Positions 1 to 6,065 of a DNA stretch of 20,082 nt are shown here, piece by piece. Each line of letters begins with the position of its first letter. Within the stretch, counting starts at the first letter, position 1. The DNA lies in assembly GCA_946480475.1 (NCBI GenBank), contig CAMLJM010000038.1, forward strand, positions 1 through 20,082. Reading direction: 5' to 3'. The notes beneath the pieces are model-generated. The model ran no database searches. It saw nothing but the letters and a program-made list of their open reading frames with translations, and was not told where the DNA came from. Origin of the DNA: an uncultured Alphaproteobacteria bacterium. GTDB lineage: Bacteria; Pseudomonadota; Alphaproteobacteria; Micavibrionales; Micavibrionaceae. Position numbers and translations under genes: made by a program.

Positions 1-383
1 ACCTGTGATTCAGCAAACTCGCTGGCAACGGCATCATCGATTACGCGTTGGAATCCTTGGCGAATGGTCTGGGTCAGGGGTTCGAATTCAAGCGCAATAC
101 GGCCATGGCCTTTGCGTACCACGCGGCCACGGTGATGAACATCCAGGATTGTATTACGAACTTTGAACTTCAGGGTGAAATCGAGTGTCTGGGTGGCGCC
201 GAACAGGCGGTCATCACCTGACAGCTGGACGCCACCAAAGCTCCAGTCTTCAACCGGGAATGTGTGGCCATAAATAACAACAACACAGCGATCGCTGGTC
301 CGGCGCGGGTAACGGCGGCGGGTCAACTGGATATCATTGCTGGAATTGGATTTCAGGGCGGCAATCAGGTTTTGTAGCATCAT
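1..383 (-). CDS. PilZ-domain protein, 3' end beyond the left edge
   Basis: Reading the minus strand from the ATG at 383 (a second ATG follows at 380) gives 127 codons without a stop, so the C-terminus lies outside the window. Both PilZ signatures are visible: an arginine cluster at residues 22-28 (TRRRYPRR) that supplies the RxxxR motif, and DWSFGG at 46-51, matching (D/N)xSxxG about 20 residues later. In this family these two motifs bind cyclic di-GMP, so the protein is most likely a small c-di-GMP receptor that adjusts motility, adhesion or polysaccharide export. No other domain is seen before the edge. It is divergent from the phage cassette and is taken as the left host flank. The ribosome-binding site is weak (AAAAAG just before the double ATG). 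The family is clear; the controlled output is unknown. Confidence 0.85.
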   Translation of the reverse strand, partial: MMLQNLIAALKSNSSNDIQLTRRRYPRRTSDRCVVVIYGHTFPVEDWSFGGVQLSGDDRLFGATQTLDFTLKFKVRNTILDVHHRGRVVRKGHGRIALEFEPLTQTIRQGFQRVIDDAVASEFAESQ

Positions 384-433
384 CTTTTTACTCAAGCTCT
401 TTCAGCCCCCTGCGAAGGAAGCAAAGTTGACAT

Positions 434-462
434 AATATAATTAACACCCAGCCGTTATGCAA
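434..462 (-). promoter_or_regulatory. Probable sigma70-type promoter of the PilZ gene
   Basis: On the minus strand TTGCAT (462-457) is followed after 17 bases by TATATT (439-434). The -10 box matches consensus at 5 of 6 positions, the -35 box at only 3. The predicted start is near 427, giving a leader of about 44 bases before the PilZ ATG. No other good promoter lies between here and the gene. Confidence 0.45.
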
Positions 463-480
463 GAAGAAATAAGGCGAAAG

Positions 481-508
481 GAAAAAAAGAACAGGGCGAA
501 GCACCCCG
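481..508 (-). terminator. Minus-strand intrinsic terminator upstream of the PilZ promoter
   Basis: On the minus strand a stem made by CGGGGTG (508-502) and CGCCCTG (498-492), with a three-base CTT loop and two wobble pairs, is followed by a run of T (491-481, interrupted once by C). It would stop leftward transcription before the PilZ promoter. No convincing minus-strand gene lies immediately upstream, so it may insulate the PilZ gene from the phage control region, or end a short leftward RNA. Confidence 0.5.
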
Positions 509-637
509 AATAAGGTGATTCTCTCATGAAATCAGAGAGTTTTCAAATATGTCTTTGAATCAAGGCAATAAATCTGTTGAGAGGATGCACGCTCATGCAG
601 GAGACGTGTCATTATATTCCTTAGTTGCATTTTTTTC

Positions 638-666
638 TTGACTTTATAGGAATTTAATCCTATAAA
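638..666 (+). promoter_or_regulatory. Strong sigma70-type promoter at the head of the phage cassette
   Basis: TTGACT (638-643), a 17-base spacer and TATAAA (661-666) match the bacterial consensus at 5 of 6 positions each. The predicted start is at about 672-674, some 250 bases before the capsid gene. It is the best promoter seen in the window and points into the phage genes. The host vegetative polymerase should recognise it, which fits the absence of any phage RNA polymerase gene here. Confidence 0.75.
644..665. repeat. Perfect palindromic operator-like site inside the promoter spacer
   Basis: TTATAGGA (644-651) and TCCTATAA (658-665) are exact reverse complements separated by six bases. 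The site fills the whole -35/-10 spacer and runs into the -10 box, where a dimeric repressor would directly block the polymerase. Being AT-rich it could also arise partly by chance, but eight exact base pairs placed exactly on the promoter argue for an operator. No repressor gene is present in the window. Confidence 0.55.
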
Positions 667-671
667 TAAAT

Positions 672-795
672 GTATCAACGCCACAATTGTATCTGCTTTG
701 CCGGGTGCTTTGTGGCGTTGGCCTTTCCTGCTTCTTAAAACTTCTGCAGCCGGACAACAACCGATTTCACCGTCGGCTGTCCGGCTGTTTCTTTT
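672..795 (+). ncRNA. Candidate ~120-nt structured RNA or attenuated leader
   Basis: Starting from the promoter at 638-666, a transcript would begin with an 11-bp perfect stem (CAACGCCACAA 676-686 with TTGTGGCGTTG 710-720, loop of 23 bases), then a short linker, and would end at the intrinsic terminator at 747-795. That is the layout of a small regulatory RNA, or of an attenuator that must be overcome before the capsid gene is expressed. It resembles no RNA family known to me, and there is no open reading frame in it with a good ribosome-binding site. Confidence 0.35.
747..795 (+). terminator. Terminator-like hairpin in the leader, upstream of the capsid gene
   Basis: CAGCCGGACA (747-756) pairs perfectly with TGTCCGGCTG (778-787); a nested CCGA/TCGG pair (761-764 with 773-776) extends the structure, and TTTCTTTT (788-795) follows. 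This is a good rho-independent terminator for rightward transcription. It lies between the strong promoter and the capsid gene, so it either ends a small RNA or acts as an attenuator. Confidence 0.65.
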
Positions 796-845
796 CACGA
801 CCTGTGGCCGTTCTGTGACGACAACCCCTGTGCGTGTTCATAAAA

Positions 846-890
846 GCTGCCTTTAACGCAGGCGGCAAAGCTGTCCTTAACGCGGACAGT
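846..890 (+). promoter_or_regulatory. Twin RNA hairpins with identical loops upstream of the capsid gene
   Basis: Hairpin 1 pairs GCTGCCT (846-852) with AGGCGGC (860-866); hairpin 2 pairs GCTGTCC (870-876) with GGACAGT (884-890). Both have 7-bp stems and the same seven-base loop TTAACGC, and only AAA separates them. Two stem positions differ by full compensatory changes (C-G against T-A, and T-A against C-G), and two others interchange wobble and Watson-Crick pairs, so the RNA shape rather than the sequence has been kept. The pair ends 32 bases before the capsid ATG. Possible roles are a polymerase antitermination element (like the put sites of phage HK022), a coat-protein translational operator, or a processing site. 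Confidence 0.65.
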
Positions 891-922
891 CTTCTTCAAC
901 TTGAAACCACGAGGTATATGTC

Positions 923-1756
923 ATGTCGACATCCATCGATCAGGCGTTCATCAAGCAATTTGAACGCGAAGTCCATGAGTCCTATCAGCGTCAGGGCTCG
1001 AAACTGCGTAACACTGTCCGCACTATCAGCGAAGTGAACGGTTCAACAGCCGTCTTCCAGAAGGTGGGTAAGGGTACGGCCTCCACGAAATCAACACATG
1101 GCATGGTGCCAGTGATGAACCTGTCCCACAGCGCTGTCGAATGTACGCTGCAGGACTATTATGCCGGTGACTGGGTGGATCGCCTGCAGGAACTCAAAAT
1201 CAACATTGACGAACGCCAGGTTATCGCGAACGCCGGTGCTTACGCCCTTGGTCGCAAGACAGATGAGCTGATTATCACAGCGCTCGCTGGTGTATCGGGT
1301 GTACAGGAAGTAGCCGAAGGCAACACGGGCATGACACTGCCCAAAGTAATGTCAGCCTTTGAAAAGCTAGGCGCTGCCGATGTACCGGATGATGGTGAAC
1401 GTTATGCTATCGTGGGCTGGAAGCAATGGAGCGAGCTGCTGCAAATCGATGAATTCTCAAGCGCCGATTATGTCGGCACCGACGATTTGCCGTTTAATGG
1501 TACGCAGGCCAAGCGCTGGCTGGGTACACTGTGGATTCCGCATTCCGGTCTGCCGAAAGACAGCAACGATATCCGTTCCTGCTTCTGGTATCACCGCACG
1601 GCGCTTGGCCATGCGGCGGGTTCTGATGTGCAGACGGACATCACATGGCACGGTGATCGCGCGGCACACTTCGTCAACAATATGATGAGCCAGGGCGTGG
1701 CCCGTATTGATGATACTGGCATTGTAGAGATTCTCTGCGATGAGACACCGGACTAG
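923..1756 (+). CDS. Phage major capsid protein
   Basis: The 277-residue product resembles the podovirus capsid family found with T7-like tails in proteobacterial phages (Pfam Phage_capsid_2-like). Typical passages are an N-terminal helical region rich in charged residues, TISEVNGSTAVFQKVGKG (about 34-51), and DYYAGDWVDRLQELKINIDE (about 78-97), followed by a mixed core with the usual 'dimension/valence' of HK97-fold proteins. It would form the icosahedral shell. The start at 923 has GAGG eight bases upstream. The 67-residue overlapping frame 834-1037 is a shadow. Upstream lies the structured leader; downstream a repeat block and a small head-associated gene. A scaffold or protease gene is not seen next to it, which is unusual for this module. 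I recall the family from sequence feel, not from a search. Confidence 0.8.
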   Translation: MSTSIDQAFIKQFEREVHESYQRQGSKLRNTVRTISEVNGSTAVFQKVGKGTASTKSTHGMVPVMNLSHSAVECTLQDYYAGDWVDRLQELKINIDERQVIANAGAYALGRKTDELIITALAGVSGVQEVAEGNTGMTLPKVMSAFEKLGAADVPDDGERYAIVGWKQWSELLQIDEFSSADYVGTDDLPFNGTQAKRWLGTLWIPHSGLPKDSNDIRSCFWYHRTALGHAAGSDVQTDITWHGDRAAHFVNNMMSQGVARIDDTGIVEILCDETPD

Positions 1757-1757
1757 A

Positions 1758-1836
1758 AATTGGATGCTTGGAATGTTGAATGATTAGTCATTGTCCAACA
1801 TCCAATTATCTAAGAATCCAATCATCCAATATCCAA
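1758..1836. repeat. Palindromic repeat block after the capsid gene
   Basis: Starting two bases after the capsid stop, AATTGGATG (1758-1766) is complementary to CATCCAATT (1799-1807); inside lie further pairs TTGGA/TCCAA (1768-1772 with 1794-1798) and AATGA/TCATT (1779-1783 with 1788-1792), giving a nested, slightly bulged hairpin of about 50 bases. Direct copies of ATCCAA follow at 1800, 1816, 1824 and 1831. There is no T-run, so it is not a standard terminator. It looks like a short palindromic element with decayed neighbouring copies, or an mRNA-stabilising or processing site. Confidence 0.55.
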
Positions 1837-1853
1837 ATACGGAGTATTTCCAA

Positions 1854-2093
1854 ATGGCTTTCAAAGCATCTGACTTGAGCGTACTCGCTTACGCGAACAA
1901 CTTCACACTGTGGCACTACACGACAAGCGATAGTGCTGTCAGCGTGGCAAACTATTTCGACAAGTCGGCTGACATGATGCGTGTCAACGACCTGTTGATT
2001 GTGAATATCGATACAGACGGAACCCCCTCGACGAAGTTTTACATCGTCACCGGCAATACCGGCAGCGCCGTCACTGTCACTGTTTACAGTTGA
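1854..2093 (+). CDS. Small beta-rich head-associated protein (candidate decoration protein)
   Basis: I place the start at ATG 1854 because CGGAG lies ten bases upstream; the frame is open from 1791 but that extension only translates the ATCCAA repeats. The 79-residue product begins MAFKASDLSVLAYANNFTLW and ends in VTGNTGSAVTVTVYS. The pattern 'xDLxxxAxANxFTLWHYxTxD ... YFxxxxxMxxVxDxxxxN' is familiar from small conserved proteins encoded right after capsid genes in many podoviruses and GTA-like loci. No function is established to my knowledge; position and beta-rich composition suggest a capsid decoration or cementing protein. A terminator follows at 2181-2224, so capsid and this gene form a transcription segment of their own. 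Confidence 0.7.
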   Translation: MAFKASDLSVLAYANNFTLWHYTTSDSAVSVANYFDKSADMMRVNDLLIVNIDTDGTPSTKFYIVTGNTGSAVTVTVYS

Positions 2094-2180
2094 TAGGCCT
2101 TAAAGAGGCGTTTCGGCCGCGAATCTAGCGTGTTTCCTTCCCACCAGATGGCCGCGCCTGACCGTTGTATCGATTTTGTG

Positions 2181-2224
2181 CGGCCTTCAGGGAGACTTAA
2201 GTCCTTGAAGGCCGTGCATTTTTC
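2181..2224 (+). terminator. Intrinsic terminator after the head genes
   Basis: CGGCCTTCA (2181-2189) pairs with TGAAGGCCG (2206-2214), enclosing the smaller palindrome GACTTAAGTC (2194-2203); the run ATTTTTT (2218 onward) follows. It ends the capsid segment inside the phage cassette. The region 2094-2180 before it shows no gene. Confidence 0.75.
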
Positions 2225-2275
2225 CTTATAAAGGAAATATGTTGTTGCGTTTGAGGCAATTTTGTGTTTTGTTAA

Positions 2276-2338
2276 CTTTATCTTCATAAAAACGGCGCGA
2301 ACGCCTTACATAACAAATAACGCCCGTAGAAGATAAAG
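2276..2338 (+). promoter_or_regulatory. Structured leader in front of the isolated gene at 2380
   Basis: CTTTATCTTC (2276-2285) is the exact reverse complement of GAAGATAAAG (2329-2338), making a 10-bp closing stem. Inside it GGCG (2294-2297) can pair with CGCC (2302-2305) across a CGAA loop, or ACGGCG (2292-2297) can pair instead with CGCCCGT (2321-2327, one bulged base), so two exclusive folds exist. A weak promoter-like pair TTGTGT (2262-2267) and CATAAA (2285-2290) lies just upstream. The structure ends about 41 bases before the start codon. Confidence 0.4.
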
Positions 2339-2379
2339 CGTAACCGGCAAAAACAATAGAGATCTAAACAGGTGTGAAC

Positions 2380-2895
2380 ATGACCTTACAAGGCATGCAC
2401 AGGGACAACGTTTCTCGTACAGCACAATCTTATATCTTAATTCCTAATACCGGAAACAAGCTTCCTGAGCGTATTGAATCTACCCAGGCTCTGCGCCTGG
2501 TACAAAACAGTGCCGATCATGGCGACAACGAATTGGCTTTGCTGAAAATTTCTGACCGTATTCAGGGCGATCATGAACTGGAATCCCAGGTGCGCGGTTA
2601 TTGGATGACCAACAAAGGCCTGCTTATTCATGGCACAATGGATGCCGCTTTCCGCCTTAGCGATGTGGCGGAAATCAAGGAGCCAGCGGCGGTGGAGGTG
2701 CCAACTTCCAACGTGACCTTTCTCCGAAATATTCGCGAAGGGTTTGCAGGCAGCGTGGCCCATTACACGGGACATGTCCGTAAACAGATCGATAATATCA
2801 GTACCGCCTTTGACGGCCTCGCCGCGGCCACAACCGCAGCAGCAGCCCCGGCGCGCTACGCCGCCAACGAACCGAAATTCGCATTGGCTGCGTAA
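2380..2895 (+). CDS. Uncharacterised 171-residue protein, terminator-flanked (moron-like) gene
   Basis: I do not recognise this protein. ATG 2380 is preferred over the GTG at 2374; the upstream AGG is a poor ribosome-binding site. The product is soluble, without signal peptide or membrane segment: a mixed N-terminal domain (about 1-110) containing NTGNKLPERIESTQALRLVQ and a stretch ending in LLIHGTMDAAFRLSD, then a helical region and a low-complexity Ala-rich tail (AAATTAAAAPARYAA). The gene stands between terminators at 2181-2224 and 2971-3006, with its own structured leader. T7 has only small optional genes between capsid and tail, so this looks like an inserted accessory unit (moron), which often serve the lysogen rather than the virion. 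A minor virion role cannot be excluded. Confidence 0.7.
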   Translation: MTLQGMHRDNVSRTAQSYILIPNTGNKLPERIESTQALRLVQNSADHGDNELALLKISDRIQGDHELESQVRGYWMTNKGLLIHGTMDAAFRLSDVAEIKEPAAVEVPTSNVTFLRNIREGFAGSVAHYTGHVRKQIDNISTAFDGLAAATTAAAAPARYAANEPKFALAA

Positions 2896-2970
2896 ATTAA
2901 AGAATTCGGCACTGGACGCAATAGAGGGTGTCTGGCGTCTAATAAAGAGGGTGTGAAACAAAGAACTAAC

Positions 2971-3006
2971 AGGCCGCTGGCAATAAGCTGGGCGGCCTTT
3001 TTCTTT
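2971..3006 (+). terminator. Intrinsic terminator before tail tubular protein A
   Basis: AGGCCGC (2971-2977) pairs with GCGGCCT (2992-2998), followed by TTTTTCTTTT (2998-3006). It closes the transcription unit of the unknown gene ending at 2895. The stretch 2896-2970 between gene and terminator contains no gene. Confidence 0.75.
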
Positions 3007-3037
3007 TCCGATTTTTAAATCATCACGGAGATATTAC

Positions 3038-3610
3038 ATGGCACTGAACGACGTGGCATTAGCCAGCCGGGCACTCATCCGGCTGGGCGCATCGCCTATT
3101 TCTTCCTTTAACGACGGTTCGGCAGAATCTGAAATCGCCGGTGCTCTTTTTGGCCCGGTGCGCGATGCCCTGCTTTCGGCATATGGCTGGAGCTTCGCAA
3201 CGGGGCAACAGGCCCTGAACGTCCTGGAAACACCACCCTTGGCCGACTATGACCATGCTTTTGCCCTGCCTGATGATTTCCTGCGTGCCATGTCGGCAGG
3301 CACAGGCGGTAAGGGGCGCGGCCTGAACTACCGTATTGCTCGCAATGCGCTACATACCGATGCAAACGATGTATTACTGACATATATCTTCCGCCCTGAA
3401 GAAGAGGAATTCCCGCCCTATTTTGATGCGGCTTTGATTGCACGGCTATCTGCAGAATTTTGCATACCCGTAACAGAAAATACCTCCCGTACAGAAGCGC
3501 TTTTTAAAATGGCTGAAATTGAATTCGAACGAGCGCGCCAGATTGATGCCCAACAGGATACGCCAGGCCGTATCGAGGACTTTAGCCTTATCAATGCAAG
3601 AAATTCCTAA
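3038..3610 (+). CDS. Tail tubular protein A (T7 gp11-like head-tail adaptor)
   Basis: The 190 residues match the size of T7 gp11 (196). Family hallmarks are the N-terminal helix with ALIRLGASPISSF (12-24), the YGWSFA segment (about 49-54, equivalent to the 'W-F-A' of the family), and the Tyr/Pro segment DYDHAFALPDDFLRA (about 68-82). In T7-like virions a ring of this protein joins portal to the tail nozzle. The ATG has CGGAG eight to nine bases upstream. It implies that a matching portal must exist somewhere if particles are made, yet none is seen near. It sits after a terminator and before another unknown gene, whereas in T7 genes 11 and 12 are adjacent. Confidence 0.8.
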   Translation: MALNDVALASRALIRLGASPISSFNDGSAESEIAGALFGPVRDALLSAYGWSFATGQQALNVLETPPLADYDHAFALPDDFLRAMSAGTGGKGRGLNYRIARNALHTDANDVLLTYIFRPEEEEFPPYFDAALIARLSAEFCIPVTENTSRTEALFKMAEIEFERARQIDAQQDTPGRIEDFSLINARNS

Positions 3611-3660
3611 GGATTTTACCCTAGAATGAATAGGGGCGTATCAATTTCTGGGGCATGGAT

Positions 3661-4095
3661 ATGAAGATTATCAAGTTAAGAAACGGGGCTGAGCAGGATA
3701 TTACGACAGTAGCTATCGACCATGAAATTCTGCTGGCCATTCACGAAGAGCATCCTGATGTCTTCCAGGAATTGGTCGAGCATTCCCGTACAGGTGCCAA
3801 ACTTAGTCCTGTAAGCTATGAAATATTAGAGGGCTGGAGTGTACTGACTGAACAAGGTCAGTTATATGAAGAAATGAAGAATGTAGCGTTATCGATGGTG
3901 GAGGGGACTGGCCCCGAAATGATTCTGGTCAATCCTGTCGATAGCACAGTCGTTGCCCCTGACCAGGATAGTATAGGAAGCATACTCAGTGTTGCTTATA
4001 AGCAGCATCTGTCTGAGGTGGATCCGCTTCATGAGTTTGGTTTAACAGATACGGCTGCGGGTCCGCCCCTCTTACCAAGACGTTTTTATCATTGA
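3661..4095 (+). CDS. Uncharacterised acidic protein between the two tail tubular genes
   Basis: I do not recognise this protein. The frame has ATG codons at 3655 and 3661; the second is preferred because GGGG lies eight bases upstream. The 144-residue product is acidic, without signal peptide or membrane segment: KIIKLRNGAEQDITTVAID at the N-terminus, two predicted helices around EILLAIHEEHPDVFQELVEH and YEEMKNVALSMVEG, then a loop-rich C-terminus ending PPLLPRRFYH. It lies between tail tubular proteins A and B and ends 16 bases before a strong terminator. A tail chaperone or minor virion component would fit the position, but nothing in the sequence proves it. Confidence 0.65.
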   Translation: MKIIKLRNGAEQDITTVAIDHEILLAIHEEHPDVFQELVEHSRTGAKLSPVSYEILEGWSVLTEQGQLYEEMKNVALSMVEGTGPEMILVNPVDSTVVAPDQDSIGSILSVAYKQHLSEVDPLHEFGLTDTAAGPPLLPRRFYH

Positions 4096-4110
4096 TCAGA
4101 ATGATCCAAG

Positions 4111-4136
4111 CCCCGGTTATAGCCGGGGTTTTATTT
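4111..4136 (+). terminator. Intrinsic terminator between the two tail tubular genes
   Basis: CCCCGG (4111-4116) pairs with CCGGGG (4123-4128) over a six-base loop, and TTTTATTT follows. The stem is short but all G-C. It stands only 22 bases before the next start codon, so transcription of tail tubular protein B must either read through it or start within it; TATAAA at 4141-4146 has no good -35 partner. Confidence 0.75.
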
Positions 4137-4157
4137 CACTTATAAACAGGAGAGATC

Positions 4158-6056
4158 ATGTCACGAATAAGACAGATCAAAACAACCTTCACAGCAGGTG
4201 AAGTGTCACGGGCGCTTTTGGGGCGTGGTGACCTGCGTGCCTATGAGAATGGCGCTCTGACACTACGGAATGTTTTTATCGAACCTACCGGTGGAGTGAG
4301 GCGTCGTGCGGGGTTGCGTTTTGTCGATCATGCCGCTGGAAATGGTCGCCTAATGTCTTTTGAATTCAGCGTTGACCAGACATATTTGTTGGTTCTCACG
4401 GATGAATCATTGGCGATTTATGCTGATGAAATATTGGTGGATACCATTACCGCACCTTGGACCGCAGATCAGATATTCCAAGTGGCTTTTACGCAATCTG
4501 CCGATACATTGTTACTGGTTCATCCCGATGTGCCACCTAAGAAACTTACCCGAAATACAGGGGGGGTCTGGTTATTACAGGACTGGGAATTCTTCACGGA
4601 AGAGAATGTAATCGAACAGCCTTATTTCAAATTTGTTGATACTGGCATCACGCTGACACCGAGTGGTACAACAGGAGCAATTACCCTTACAGCCTCAGCG
4701 GATGTTTTTACCGAAGACCATGAGGGTGTGCGCCTGCGTGTGGGTGGGAAAGAAGTCGAAGTCACTGATTTCAATTCAGCCACCGTGGTCACGGTAAATG
4801 TCATCGAAACACTTGCGAGCACAACGACTACCATTGACTGGGAAGAGCAGGCCTTCAGCGCGGCACGCGGATATCCGATTTCTGTTGCCTTCCATCAGGA
4901 TCGACTGGTGATCGGCGGCAGCCGTGATCTGCCCAACCGCTTATGGTTTTCCAGGTCGGGCGATCTGTTTAATTTTGATCTGGGTACAGGACTGGATGAC
5001 GAAGCAATAGAGTTTTCGATCCTTTCCGACCAGGTGAATGCCATCCGCGGTATTTTTTCTGGCCGCCACCTGCAGGTTTTTACTTCAGGTGCTGAATGGA
5101 TGGTATCAGGCGATCCGCTGACACCGGTGAATGTCCAGATACGTCGTCAAACACGCGTCGGTTCCATGACTTCCCGCTACATTGCCCCTGTTACGGTTGA
5201 TGGTGCCACATTGTTTGTGGCCCGCAATGGTGAACAGATACAAGAATTCATCTATACGGATGTTGAACAGGCCTATCAGGTCACGGATCTGGCACTGGTT
5301 TCGCGTCATATCGTGCCTACGCCAGCTGATATGGATTTTGACCAGCGCCGCCGCATGCTGTTCTTGGTCCGGGAAGACGGGAAATTTGCCACCTTGACAG
5401 TTTTCCGGTCAGAAGCTGTCGCCGCCTGGACCCTCCATGAAACGGCGGGTACCGTACGCTCAGTTTCCGTTGTGGGAGACGGTGTATACCTACTGGTCCA
5501 GCGTGAAGACGCATATAATATTGAATGCATTTCCGATGATCTGAATCTGGATGCGGCCCTAAGGGGGGCTACGGGCACACCGGCTACAATATGGTCAGGC
5601 CTGGACCACTTGGAGGGACAGGAAGTCATGATCGTGGCTGACGGTATCGTTCTCCCCCCACAGGTAGTGGAAGATGGACGGATTACACTCAGTGACCCGG
5701 TCAGTTTTGTCGAAATTGGCCTGCCTTATACCCATATCGTCGAACCCCTGCCGCCCAGTGTGCTTGATCAGAACGGGGCAGGCCGGGCGATCAGACTGGT
5801 TGAAGCCGTGTTCCGGATTGAGGAGACGGCAGCCCTGCGTCTGGATGTAGGACGGGGATTGCGGGATATACCTTTAAGGCAGTTCGGTATAGATGTCATT
5901 CTGGACGAAGCACCCCCGCGGGTAAGCCGCGATGTCCGGGTCCATGCCCTGGGCTGGCAGGATGATAGTTCAAAGCCCCTCTGGCGCATTGAACATGACA
6001 TGCCGCTGCCTTTTACGCTGTTATCCGTCACTACAGAACTCAAAGTTAACGATTAG
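4158..6056 (+). CDS. Tail tubular protein B (T7 gp12-like tail nozzle / stabilisation protein)
   Basis: The 632-residue product begins with the family signature: KTTFTAGEVSRALLGRGDL (9-27), then AYENGALTLRNVFIEPTGGV and RRRAGLRFV, close to the usual 'F-x-GE-SP-L-GR-D---Y-NG---L-NF---P-GG--RRPGT-FV'. The remainder is beta-rich, with a passage around RVGSMTSRYIAPVTVDGATLFVARNGEQIQEF typical of the nozzle propeller. T7 gp12 has 794 residues, so this is a shorter relative. It forms the tail nozzle below the adaptor ring and binds the spikes. The start has AGGAGAG six to eight bases upstream. The downstream gene follows after nine bases, so the two are cotranscribed. Confidence 0.85.
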   Translation: MSRIRQIKTTFTAGEVSRALLGRGDLRAYENGALTLRNVFIEPTGGVRRRAGLRFVDHAAGNGRLMSFEFSVDQTYLLVLTDESLAIYADEILVDTITAPWTADQIFQVAFTQSADTLLLVHPDVPPKKLTRNTGGVWLLQDWEFFTEENVIEQPYFKFVDTGITLTPSGTTGAITLTASADVFTEDHEGVRLRVGGKEVEVTDFNSATVVTVNVIETLASTTTTIDWEEQAFSAARGYPISVAFHQDRLVIGGSRDLPNRLWFSRSGDLFNFDLGTGLDDEAIEFSILSDQVNAIRGIFSGRHLQVFTSGAEWMVSGDPLTPVNVQIRRQTRVGSMTSRYIAPVTVDGATLFVARNGEQIQEFIYTDVEQAYQVTDLALVSRHIVPTPADMDFDQRRRMLFLVREDGKFATLTVFRSEAVAAWTLHETAGTVRSVSVVGDGVYLLVQREDAYNIECISDDLNLDAALRGATGTPATIWSGLDHLEGQEVMIVADGIVLPPQVVEDGRITLSDPVSFVEIGLPYTHIVEPLPPSVLDQNGAGRAIRLVEAVFRIEETAALRLDVGRGLRDIPLRQFGIDVILDEAPPRVSRDVRVHALGWQDDSSKPLWRIEHDMPLPFTLLSVTTELKVND

Positions 6057-6065
6057 GAGATCAAT

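Larger units (their letters stand above)
384..922. other. Gene-free control region between the PilZ gene and the phage cassette
   Basis: This stretch of 539 bases contains no convincing protein gene. From left to right it holds the PilZ promoter (434-462), a leftward terminator (481-508), a weak hairpin CTCTC/GAGAG followed by TTTT (521-543), an AT-rich segment with a strong rightward promoter containing a palindrome (638-666), a long stem-loop (676-720), a terminator-like hairpin (747-795), twin hairpins (846-890) and the capsid ribosome-binding site GAGG (911-914). The host/phage boundary should fall in here, probably between 509 and 637. No tRNA gene or flanking direct repeat was found to mark an attachment site. 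Confidence 0.6.

Noticed and set aside
521..543. CTCTC/GAGAG hairpin followed by TTTT as a terminator
   Set aside because: Only five base pairs with a nine-base loop and four T; too weak to call separately.
532..798. Minus-strand open frame of 88 codons in the phage control region
   Set aside because: It starts at GTG inside the terminator hairpin, crosses the promoter palindrome and both stem-loops, and its translation shows no protein-like pattern. The inverted repeats explain the region better.
834..1037. Plus-strand open frame overlapping the capsid start
   Set aside because: It spans the twin hairpins and then lies out of frame in the capsid gene; no ribosome-binding site. A shadow frame.
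1791..1853. N-terminal extension of the small head-associated protein
   Set aside because: It only translates the ATCCAA repeat block; a good ribosome-binding site supports ATG 1854.
2437..2961. Antisense frame of 174 codons opposite the unknown gene at 2380
   Set aside because: Cys/Arg-rich, non-protein-like translation with no ribosome-binding site; the sense gene has flanking terminators in the right orientation.
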